This document shows, piece by piece, positions 1 to 6,873 of a stretch of 64,000 nucleotides of DNA. The DNA comes from Ideonella livida (GTDB lineage Bacteria > Pseudomonadota > Gammaproteobacteria > Burkholderiales > Burkholderiaceae_C): NCBI RefSeq assembly GCF_010499455.1, contig NZ_JAAGOH010000011.1, positions 1 to 64,000 on the forward strand, read 5' to 3'. Position 1 is the first letter of the stretch, and every line of letters starts with the position of its first letter. The translations under genes were made by a program, and so were the position numbers. A model generated the notes under the pieces. The model ran no database searches. It had not been told where the DNA came from and saw only the letters and a list, made by a program, of their open reading frames with translations.

Positions 1-1
1 C

Positions 2-391
2 ACCGCCCCGGCCACCACCGCGCGCGCCCTGGCTGCCCACCTGGATCCGGCCAGCCGCATCTCGGTGGAGCGCAGCGTGTACTTCGACTTCGACAAGTTC
101 GACATCAAGCCCGAGTTCAACGGCCTGGTGGAACTGCACGGCCGTTACCTGGCCTCCAACCCCAGCCTGGCCATCAAGGTCGAAGGCAACGCCGACGAGC
201 GCGGCTCCAAGGAATACAACCTGGCCCTGGGCCAGAAGCGCGCCGAGTCCGTCGTGCGCGCCCTGAAGTCCTTCGGCGCCGGCGACAAGCAGATGGAAGC
301 CATCTCCTGGGGCGAAGAGAAGCCCGTGGCCACCGGTGGCAACGAAGCCGCCTGGGGCAAGAACCGTCGCGCCGACGTCGTCTACAAGTGA
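2..391 (+). CDS. pal: Peptidoglycan-associated lipoprotein Pal, 3' end only
   Basis: The reading frame is open from base 2, so the start codon and lipoprotein signal lie upstream of the window. The visible 129 residues are an OmpA/MotB-type peptidoglycan-binding domain. It has the Pal-typical strand YFDFDKF followed by the diaminopimelate-binding region NADERGSKEYN and the closing NRRADVVY. Pal anchors the outer membrane to peptidoglycan and works with TolA and TolB in envelope constriction at division. A strong intrinsic terminator follows 44 bases after the stop, so pal is probably the last gene of its unit, as it often is in tol-pal operons. Family assignment is firm. Whether tolB lies directly upstream cannot be seen. 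Confidence 0.93.
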   Translation, partial: TAPATTARALAAHLDPASRISVERSVYFDFDKFDIKPEFNGLVELHGRYLASNPSLAIKVEGNADERGSKEYNLALGQKRAESVVRALKSFGAGDKQMEAISWGEEKPVATGGNEAAWGKNRRADVVYK

Positions 392-434
392 TGACCCAAG
401 GGGGTGGTATCCACCCCCGCGCGCCACAGTGAAG

Positions 435-459
435 AAGCCGCCCCTCGGGCGGCTTTTTT
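435..459 (+). terminator. Intrinsic terminator of the pal unit
   Basis: A perfect 9-bp stem (AAGCCGCCC / GGGCGGCTT) with a CTC loop runs straight into a T tract. It sits 44 bases after the pal stop codon and before the convergent DUF1415 gene. Confidence 0.9.
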
Positions 460-504
460 CATGGCCCAGCCCTCTGCCGGCCCACACCGGCAGCACCACA
501 GGGA

Positions 505-1155
505 TCAGTCGTCGACCACGGGCGACGGCGGCTGGTGGCGCGCAGGCGCCTCCTGCGGTTCGCGGGCCTGTCCGCCCGCCGCCTGGGTGCGGGCCAGCGC
601 GTCGGCATCGGCAAACAGCGACTGCCAGCCGGCATGGCCCAGGGCGGTGGTCAGCTCAATATTGCGCTCGTAAATGGTCTCGGCTTCAGGGAAGGCTTCA
701 ACCGCCCGGTCAATGCTGGCCTCGCGGATGAGGTGCAAGGTCGGCCAGGGCGAGCGGTTGGTCAGGTTGGACGGGTCGTCGGCGCGGGCATCGCCAAACT
801 GGAACTCGGGATGGAAGCTGGCCACCTGCAGTTCGCCGGCCAGGTCCAGCCGCTCCACCGTCTCCTCGGCCTCGGCCAGAAAGTCGTTGAAGTCCAGAAA
901 ATCCTCCAGCACGCCCGGATGGATCAGCAGCGTGGTGTCGGTCTCGGCCGGGTCCACCTGGGCGAGATGGCGCAGCTCCTGCTCCAGCTGGGCCAGCAGC
1001 TCGGCGGGGCTGCGGGCGGAACTCACCACATAGCGCACCTGGCGCTTGACATGAACGCTCTTGGCGAAGGGGCACAGGTTCAGGCCGATGACGGCACGCT
1101 CCAGCCACAAGCGGGTGCGCGCCACGACGAATTCAGGGTCCAGCTCAGCAGTCAT
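505..1155 (-). CDS. DUF1415 family protein
   Basis: The protein has 216 residues from the ATG at 1155. An in-frame extension to 1206 exists, but its residues look non-coding (Arg/Ala-rich, no motif). It matches the DUF1415 pattern: an N-terminal TRLWLERAVIGLNLCPFA segment with a conserved Cys, the HPGVLEDFLDFNDFL segment, and the ASFHPEFQFG and TNRSPWPTLHLIRE blocks. DUF1415 has no established biochemical role that I know of, so no function is assigned. The last 30 or so residues are Ala/Gln/Pro-rich and look like a disordered tail. It is divergent from the ParA-like gene and convergent with pal. Confidence 0.85.
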   Translation of the reverse strand: MTAELDPEFVVARTRLWLERAVIGLNLCPFAKSVHVKRQVRYVVSSARSPAELLAQLEQELRHLAQVDPAETDTTLLIHPGVLEDFLDFNDFLAEAEETVERLDLAGELQVASFHPEFQFGDARADDPSNLTNRSPWPTLHLIREASIDRAVEAFPEAETIYERNIELTTALGHAGWQSLFADADALARTQAAGGQAREPQEAPARHQPPSPVVDD

Positions 1156-1253
1156 CGCCGCATTGTCCGCCGGCCGCCCCCTGGCCCGGCATGCTGCAGT
1201 GCACAATCACCCCCTGTTGTCCAGCCCACACCAGAACCGCGGAGAGTCCTGCC

Positions 1254-2024
1254 ATGCGTCATGTCGTCTTCAACCAGAAAGGCGGGGTGGGCAAATCCAC
1301 CATCACCTGCAACCTGGCCGCCATTGGCGCGCAGGCCGGCGAGCGCACCCTGGTGGTGGACCTGGACCCGCAGGGCAACAGCACCCACTACCTGCTGGGT
1401 GAGGCCTCCGCCGAGACAGGACCCGGCGTGGCCGACTTTTTCGAGGCGCAGCTGAAATTCACCGTCCGGGCGCAACCACTGACCGATTTCATCGTGCAGA
1501 CGCCATTCGAGCGCCTGCACCTCATGCCCTCCTCGGCCCTGCTGGATGACCTGCAAGCCAAGCTGGAGACGCGCTACAAGATCTACAAGCTGCGCGACGC
1601 GCTGCTGGAGTTGGCAGACGATTACGACACGGTCTGGATCGATACGCCGCCGGCGCTGAACTTTTACACACGTTCAGCGCTGATCGCCGCACAAGGCTGC
1701 CTGATCCCGTTTGATTGCGATGATTTCTCACGCCGCGCGCTGTTCAACCTGATCGAGAACGTGCAGGAGATCCGTGCCGACCACAACGCCGACCTGGAGG
1801 TCGAGGGCATCGTGGTCAACCAGTTCCAGCCCCGGGCCAGCCTGCCCCAGCGCATGGTGCAGTCGCTGCGCGAGGAAGGCCTGCCCGTGTTGGAGCCCTA
1901 CCTGGGCAGCAGCGTGAAGATCAAGGAGTCGCACGAGCGGGCCCTGCCCATGGTGCACCTGGATCCGCGCCACAAGTTGACCCAGGAGTTCCTGGCGCTG
2001 CACGCGGCCCTGCAGCGCCGCTGA
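1254..2024 (+). CDS. ParA-family ATPase, orphan
   Basis: This is a 256-residue ParA/MinD-superfamily P-loop ATPase. The deviant Walker A motif KGGVGKST is at residues 8-15, the DLDPQGNST switch follows, and the Walker B-like WIDTPPAL lies mid-protein. The start at 1254 places the P loop at the very N terminus, as in short ParA proteins without a DNA-binding extension; the in-frame sequence upstream adds only unconserved residues. ParA dimers bind DNA non-specifically and position plasmids, chromosomes or protein cargo. No parB or centromere-like repeat is next to it, so the cargo is unknown. It lies just upstream of the HDOD gene in the same orientation. Confidence 0.85.
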   Translation: MRHVVFNQKGGVGKSTITCNLAAIGAQAGERTLVVDLDPQGNSTHYLLGEASAETGPGVADFFEAQLKFTVRAQPLTDFIVQTPFERLHLMPSSALLDDLQAKLETRYKIYKLRDALLELADDYDTVWIDTPPALNFYTRSALIAAQGCLIPFDCDDFSRRALFNLIENVQEIRADHNADLEVEGIVVNQFQPRASLPQRMVQSLREEGLPVLEPYLGSSVKIKESHERALPMVHLDPRHKLTQEFLALHAALQRR

Positions 2025-2087
2025 GCCGGTCCCCTCCGGCGCCTGGCCGCAGGCCCCACAGCTTGATTGCCGCCGCCGGCGGTCGAT

Positions 2088-2108
2088 AAGGAGGTCAACC
2101 CCGACCTC
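2088..2108 (+). promoter_or_regulatory. Sequestered Shine-Dalgarno hairpin upstream of the HDOD gene
   Basis: A perfect anti-16S match, AAGGAGGT, lies at 2088-2095 but is 27 bases from the ATG at 2123, much too far for normal initiation. Its GAGGTC (2091-2096) pairs exactly with GACCTC (2103-2108) across a 6-base loop. Folding would hide the Shine-Dalgarno and shorten the distance to the start. No ATG, GTG or TTG occurs at normal spacing after it. The sequence features are seen directly; the regulatory role is inferred. Confidence 0.45.
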
Positions 2109-2122
2109 GCCAAGCTGCGCCC

Positions 2123-3016
2123 ATGAGCACCACCCTCGCCGAAGCCCCACTGCGCCCCAGCACCCAGAAGATCCAGACCGAGCTGGACCAGGCCCGACGC
2201 AGCGGTCCGCTGCAGGCCCTGGTCATCCCGCCATGTCCGGAACTGCTGGCGCGCATGCAGCAAGCCCTGCAGCAGGCCGAGCCCGACCTAGAGGAGGTGG
2301 CCCGGATCGCCAGCAGCGATGTGGCCATGGCCGCCGCACTCCTCAAGTCGGCCAACAGCGCACTGCACAGCTGCGGCCAACCGGTGCAGACCATCGGGCA
2401 GGCCATGAACCGCCTGGGCCTGGACCAGACGGCGGCCGAGATGCGCGCCTGCCTGGTGCAGCGCGCCATCCGCAGCTCCAGCCCCCACCTGCAGCGCTTC
2501 TGGCAACGCTCGACCAAACGCGCCGTGGCCCTGGGCGGCATCGCGCAACGCCTGCCGGGCCTCTCGGCCGACCTGGCGCACACCTACGGCCTGTTCTGCC
2601 ACGTGGGCATGCCGGTGATGATGCAAAGTGTGCGGGGCTACAGCGGCACGCTGGTGGAGGCTGGCGCCCGTCTGGACCGCCCCTTCATCGCCACGGAGAA
2701 CGCCAACCACCGCACCGACCACGCGGTGGTGGGGGCGCTGGTGGCGCGGGTGTGGCGGCTCTCGCCCACGGTGATGGCGGCCATACGGCGACACCATGAC
2801 CTGGACATGCTCGGCGACGAGGACACCGATCCTGACGTGCATACCTTGGTGGCCGCCGGCCTGGTGGCCGAACACCTGATGCGCCGCCATGAAGGCCTGG
2901 ACCCGGACGCCGACTGGATCCAGCACTCGGCACGGGCCCTGGGCTGGCTGACCCTGCCGCCCGAGGAACTGCAGGCCTGGGAAGAGGACCTGCGGCCGTT
3001 GATGGATGCGGTCTGA
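2123..3016 (+). CDS. HDOD domain-containing protein
   Basis: The protein has 297 residues, mostly one HDOD domain (about residues 30-230). This HD-GYP-related helical fold usually lacks phosphodiesterase activity and is found in signalling and post-transcriptional regulators. Diagnostic parts are the early PPCPELLARM segment, the VARIASSDVAMAAALLKSANSA helix pair and the later HAVVGALVARVWRLS region. No receiver, GGDEF or EAL domain is attached. It starts 98 bases after the ParA-like gene and ends 42 bases before the convergent minE. The start codon has no nearby ribosome-binding site; the only good one is in the hairpin annotated just upstream. The exact pathway is unknown. Confidence 0.85.
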   Translation: MSTTLAEAPLRPSTQKIQTELDQARRSGPLQALVIPPCPELLARMQQALQQAEPDLEEVARIASSDVAMAAALLKSANSALHSCGQPVQTIGQAMNRLGLDQTAAEMRACLVQRAIRSSSPHLQRFWQRSTKRAVALGGIAQRLPGLSADLAHTYGLFCHVGMPVMMQSVRGYSGTLVEAGARLDRPFIATENANHRTDHAVVGALVARVWRLSPTVMAAIRRHHDLDMLGDEDTDPDVHTLVAAGLVAEHLMRRHEGLDPDADWIQHSARALGWLTLPPEELQAWEEDLRPLMDAV

Positions 3017-3058
3017 GGCCGCGCGGCCGGCCGGGGGCGGCGCGCAGGGCCAGGCGGC

Positions 3059-3325
3059 TCAGCGGCCGCCCTGCTCCGGCAGCTCGATCTTGACCTCGAG
3101 CACCTCCAGGTTCTCCTGGCGCTCGACGTTGATCTTCAGGTCGTTGGGCCCGACCTGCACGTACTTGCGGATCACTTCCAGCAGCTCGTTCTGCAAGGCC
3201 GGCAGGTAATCGGGTGCCGAAGAGCTGCGACCTGCCCGCTCATGGGCCAGGATGATCTGCAGCCGCTCCTTGGCCACATTGGCCGTCGTCTTTTTCTCGC
3301 CGAGGATGCGGGTCAACAGGGACAT
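3059..3325 (-). CDS. minE: Cell division topological specificity factor MinE
   Basis: MinE stimulates the MinD ATPase at the membrane and drives the oscillation that keeps MinC away from midcell. The protein has 88 residues, the usual length. It has the membrane-targeting [12 protein letters not shown] start, the anti-MinCD helix region with [13 protein letters not shown], and the C-terminal topological domain with [10 protein letters not shown]. The ATG at 3325 is chosen over an in-frame GTG at 3334 because GGAGGTGA (3331-3338, reading the minus strand) is properly spaced from it; that Shine-Dalgarno overlaps the minD stop codon. It is the last gene of minCDE. Confidence 0.97.
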   Translation of the reverse strand: MSLLTRILGEKKTTANVAKERLQIILAHERAGRSSSAPDYLPALQNELLEVIRKYVQVGPNDLKINVERQENLEVLEVKIELPEQGGR

Positions 3326-3330
3326 GGCGA

Positions 3331-4146
3331 TCACCTCCCGCCAAAGAGTCGCTTGAAGAAGCCTTTGGCCTCCACCTGGGTGAAACGCATCGGGCGTTCC
3401 TCGCCCAGGAAGCGGGCCACCACATCGGCATAGGCCTCGGCGGCATCAGCGCCCTTGAGGTGCACCACCGGCGTGCCTTGGTTGGACGCTTCCAGGACCA
3501 TCTCGGACTCCGGGATCACGCCAATCAGCGGGATGCGCAGGATCTCCTCCACATCCGCAATCGACATCATCTGTCCCCCCTCCACCCGGCCCGGGTTGTA
3601 GCGGGTGATGAGCAGATGCTCCTTGATGGGCTCGCCACCGTCGATGGCGCGCTTGGTCTTGGACGACAGCATGCCCAGGATGCGGTCGGAGTCGCGGACC
3701 GAGGAGACCTCGGGGTTGGTCACCACCAGGGCCTCGTCGGCAAAGTGCATCGCCATCATCGCCCCGGTCTCGATGCCGGCGGGCGAGTCGCAGACGATGT
3801 AGTCAAAACCCATCTGCGCCAGCTCCTTGAGCACGCGCTCGACGCCCTCCTGGGTCAGCGCCTCTTTGTCACGGGTCTGGGAGGCGGCCAAGACATACAG
3901 GTTGTCGCACTGCTTGTCCTTGATCAGGGCCTGCTGCAGCTTGGCCTCCTGCTGGATGACGTTGATGAGGTCATAGACCACCCGCCGCTCGCAGCCCATG
4001 ATCAGGTCCAGGTTGCGCAGGCCGACGTCAAAGTCGATCACGGCCGTCTTGAAGCCGCGCAGGGCCAGGCCCGAGGCAAAGCTGGCACTGGTGGTGGTCT
4101 TGCCCACCCCCCCCTTGCCTGAGGTCACCACCACGATCTTGCTCAT
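3331..4146 (-). CDS. minD: Septum site-determining ATPase MinD
   Basis: This is the membrane-cycling ATPase that recruits MinC to the poles and oscillates under MinE control. It has 271 residues, the normal length. The deviant Walker A motif GKGGVGKT is at residues 10-17, [12 protein letters not shown] (switch) follows, and [11 protein letters not shown] is the Walker B region. The C terminus ends in a short amphipathic helix rich in Phe and Lys (GFFKRLFGG) that fits the membrane-targeting sequence. It lies between minC (52-base gap) and minE (5-base gap), consistent with one transcript. Confidence 0.98.
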   Translation of the reverse strand: MSKIVVVTSGKGGVGKTTTSASFASGLALRGFKTAVIDFDVGLRNLDLIMGCERRVVYDLINVIQQEAKLQQALIKDKQCDNLYVLAASQTRDKEALTQEGVERVLKELAQMGFDYIVCDSPAGIETGAMMAMHFADEALVVTNPEVSSVRDSDRILGMLSSKTKRAIDGGEPIKEHLLITRYNPGRVEGGQMMSIADVEEILRIPLIGVIPESEMVLEASNQGTPVVHLKGADAAEAYADVVARFLGEERPMRFTQVEAKGFFKRLFGGR

Positions 4147-4198
4147 CGCGAACCAGTCCTTTCTCGTCTCTCTGTATCTCGGCCGTCCTGCGGACGGC

Positions 4199-5023
4199 TC
4201 ATCCCTTGATCACTTCCAGCACCAGGCGCTCCCCCTCCAGGCGCGCCTGGGCCGGTTGACCCTGCAGCCCCGCCGGCCAGCCATCCTCGGCAGTCTTCCA
4301 GAGCCCGGCAATCGAGATCAGCTGCGCCTGCATGCAGGTGGAGAAGACCCGGGCTCGGGTGTCACCCAGCACGCCAGCCACCGCCCGGCCGCGCAGCGGG
4401 GCATAGACATGGACGCTGCCGTCGGCCACCACCTCGGCGCCGGCGTTGACCATGCCCAGCACAATCAGGTCGCCGCCGCGGGCGTAGATGCGCTGCCCGG
4501 ACCTTACCGGCCGGTCGATGATGAGGGTACCCCCCAAAGCACTCGGCGCAGGACCAGCCGGCGCCACCTCTGTGGGCGGCAGGGCGGGTGCGGCCGAAGC
4601 GGGCAGGCTCGAGTTGTCGGCCTGCGGAACTGCCGCGGGCGCCGCAGACGCTTCTGGTGCAGGGCTGGGGCCGGCGGCATCGGGCGCCTCAGCCAACCCT
4701 GCAGCCAGACCCGCCGCCATGTGCAAGGGCAGGCCGCCCCGCACCGCCACCGGGTTGAAGCCCAAGCCGCGCAGCAGGGCCAGAAGCCGGACAAAGTCTG
4801 GCGCCGGGGCCTCGTCAAGCTCGCGCAGGCCGGCGAGGTCGATGCACAGCGGCTCGTGCTCGAAGAGCCCGGGGGAATCGCCGTAGCGCTGCTGCATCTG
4901 CGCAGTCAGTGCGTCCAGGTCGACGGTCCGGAGCAGCAGGGCCAGCACCGGCAGGGAGGTGCTCTTCAAGTCGAAGAGGGCCGTCGCTTCGGCCTTGCGC
5001 GACACCGGACGGTAGGCAGCCAT
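4199..5023 (-). CDS. minC: Septum site-determining protein MinC
   Basis: MinC is the FtsZ polymerisation inhibitor brought to the membrane by MinD. It has 274 residues. The N-terminal FtsZ-acting domain covers about residues 10-110. A long Ala/Pro-rich linker follows (about 115-165), then the C-terminal right-handed beta-helix domain with IIDRPVRSGQRIYARGGDLIVLG and GAEVVADGSVHVYAPLRGRA, the MinD-binding and dimerisation surface. The linker is longer and more Pro/Ala-rich than in E. coli MinC (about 230 residues). First gene of the min operon; it starts 40 bases from the neighbouring dusC stop. Confidence 0.96.
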   Translation of the reverse strand: MAAYRPVSRKAEATALFDLKSTSLPVLALLLRTVDLDALTAQMQQRYGDSPGLFEHEPLCIDLAGLRELDEAPAPDFVRLLALLRGLGFNPVAVRGGLPLHMAAGLAAGLAEAPDAAGPSPAPEASAAPAAVPQADNSSLPASAAPALPPTEVAPAGPAPSALGGTLIIDRPVRSGQRIYARGGDLIVLGMVNAGAEVVADGSVHVYAPLRGRAVAGVLGDTRARVFSTCMQAQLISIAGLWKTAEDGWPAGLQGQPAQARLEGERLVLEVIKG

Positions 5024-5063
5024 GGAGGAGTCGGGGCGGGAGATGCCTCAGTGTAGCGGGCAC

Positions 5064-6065
5064 TCAGGGGCTCTCCATCGGCCAGGCGGCCGACCCCAGC
5101 AGCCGCCGGGCCAGTTCCCGCGAATCGGTCACGGTGCGCAGGGTGTCATAGGCCTCCTGGGCCTGCGGATGGCGGCGCCGGAGGTAGAAGAGCCACTGCT
5201 TCATGCGTCCGGCGCGTTGCGGCGGCGTGACGTGGGCGCAGACGTTGAGCCAGAACTGCAGCAGCAGGGGCTGCAGGCCGGACCAGTCCAATCCTTGCGC
5301 AAGAGGCGCAGCCCCCCCCATGTCCTGCGGCGTCAGGCTCACCTGCAGCGCCTGCCTGATCTGGTGGGCCAGACCCGGGTCGGCCACCATGCCGCGGCCC
5401 AGCATCAGGTCCTCGCAACCCGAGGCCTCGCGGGCGGCCCGGGCATCCTGGGCGGTCCAGATCTCCCCATTGGCCACCACCGGAATGGCCACCGCCGCCC
5501 GCACATCGGCAATGCGGTGCCACCAGGCCGGTGGCCGGTAGCCCTGCTCCCGGGTGCGGGCATGGACCACCAGCTCCTGCGCGCCGCCCTCAGCCAAGGC
5601 GCGGGCGCAGTCCTCCGCGCGGCTGTCGTCGCGCGTGCCCAGGCGCATCTTGGCGGAGACCGCAAAGCCCGTCGGCACGGCGGACCGCACCTCGCGCACG
5701 ATGCGCCAAAGCAGCTCCGGATCGTCCAGCAGGGCCGCGCCACCGCCATGGCGGTTGACGACCTTGGCGGGACAGCCGAAGTTGAGGTCCACGCCCGGGG
5801 CCCGCAGCGCGGCCACGCGCGCGGCGTTGTCCGCCAGACAGGCCGGGTCGGAACCCATGAGCTGAGGACGCACCGGGACCCCGGCCGGGGTGCAGCCCCC
5901 ATGGCGCAGCTCCGGCACGATGCGCAGGAACACCCGCTCCGGCAGCAGGGTGCCGGTGACGCGGATGAACTCGCTCACGCAGCGGTCGATGCCCCCGGCA
6001 CGGGTGAGCACGTCGCGCAGGGTGTGGTCCAGCAGGCCCTCCATCGGGGCAAGCAGCAGTCGCAT
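5064..6065 (-). CDS. dusC: tRNA-dihydrouridine(16) synthase DusC
   Basis: This flavoenzyme reduces uridine 16 of tRNA to dihydrouridine. It has 333 residues from the ATG at 6065; the frame is open upstream, but family homology starts at MRLLLAPMEG. Visible Dus features are the FMN-barrel start LAPMEGLLD, the catalytic Cys in NFGCPAKVVN, the HGGGAALL loop, VVHARTREQGY and the phosphate-binding NGEIW and LGRGM segments. SEFIRVTGTLLP together with VFLRIVPEL is the pattern of the DusC branch, not DusA or DusB. It precedes minC on the same strand with a 40-base gap and may be co-transcribed with it. Confidence 0.92.
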   Translation of the reverse strand: MRLLLAPMEGLLDHTLRDVLTRAGGIDRCVSEFIRVTGTLLPERVFLRIVPELRHGGCTPAGVPVRPQLMGSDPACLADNAARVAALRAPGVDLNFGCPAKVVNRHGGGAALLDDPELLWRIVREVRSAVPTGFAVSAKMRLGTRDDSRAEDCARALAEGGAQELVVHARTREQGYRPPAWWHRIADVRAAVAIPVVANGEIWTAQDARAAREASGCEDLMLGRGMVADPGLAHQIRQALQVSLTPQDMGGAAPLAQGLDWSGLQPLLLQFWLNVCAHVTPPQRAGRMKQWLFYLRRRHPQAQEAYDTLRTVTDSRELARRLLGSAAWPMESP

Positions 6066-6240
6066 GGGCGGCAGAAATGGTCGGGGGGTCGTAAGGCGGG
6101 GGCGCGACGATAGCGCAGCGGCACCTGGCACCGGCCCCAAAGCCCCTGCGGCCGGACCCGAAGATGCCCCCAGAACGGAAACGGAGACCCGCCTCGGGCC
6201 GGCGCCCGGCACGACCGGTGGAATTCATAATCTGAAACAG

Positions 6241-6822
6241 ATGTTGCCGCAAAAGACCCTTTTCGACCGCCAAGCCCGGACCTGGCCGGCTCGTCTGGCC
6301 CGGGGCCTGCTGCGCCTGGGCGGCTGGCGGGTCGAGGGCCGGTTGCCGCGGGACCTGGTGCGCTGCGTGCTGATCGGGGCGCCACACACCAGCCGCTGGG
6401 ACTTCTGGTACATGCTGCTGGGGGCTTTGGTGCTGCGGCTGGATCTGCGCTGGGTGGCCAGCGGTCCGATGGGCAAACTGCGCCAGCGCCTGACCGAAGC
6501 CCTGGGGGGCATGGTGGTGCCGGCCGGCCAGCACCCGGGCTTCCTGGTGGCGCACATTGCCCGGTCGCTCAAGCAGCATCCCGGCCGGGTGCAGCTGGTG
6601 CTGAGCCCGCACACCCTGGACCACCGCGGGCAGGACTGGCACACCGGCTTCTACTGGATTGCACGCAGCGCGCAGGTGCCGGTGGTGCTGGCCTACATCG
6701 ACTACGGGCGCCGTTGCGTGGGGCTGGGCCCGCAGGTCCACCTGAGCGGTGACATCCAGGCCGACATGCGGACGATCCGCAAGTTCTACGCAAACATCCA
6801 GGCGCGCCACCCGATCGCCTGA
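6241..6822 (+). CDS. Lysophospholipid acyltransferase-like protein (PlsC superfamily)
   Basis: The protein has 193 residues. It carries the acyltransferase HX4D motif as HTSRWD (His49, Asp54) in the context GAPHTSRWDF, followed by the glycerol-phosphate-binding-like region around LVLSPHTLDHRG and the substrate-access segment TGFYWIARSAQVPVV. It is shorter than classical PlsC (about 240) and lacks the long N-terminal membrane anchor, so it belongs to a compact family often annotated as 1-acyl-glycerol-3-phosphate acyltransferase. The physiological acyl acceptor is not evident. The ATG at 6241 is the first credible start; no good ribosome-binding site precedes it. It is divergent from dusC and followed by the S9 peptidase gene on the same strand. 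Confidence 0.75.
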   Translation: MLPQKTLFDRQARTWPARLARGLLRLGGWRVEGRLPRDLVRCVLIGAPHTSRWDFWYMLLGALVLRLDLRWVASGPMGKLRQRLTEALGGMVVPAGQHPGFLVAHIARSLKQHPGRVQLVLSPHTLDHRGQDWHTGFYWIARSAQVPVVLAYIDYGRRCVGLGPQVHLSGDIQADMRTIRKFYANIQARHPIA

Positions 6823-6873
6823 ACGCTGGACTGATGCCCGCATGCCGATGAGCCAGCCTACGCTCCACAGCCC

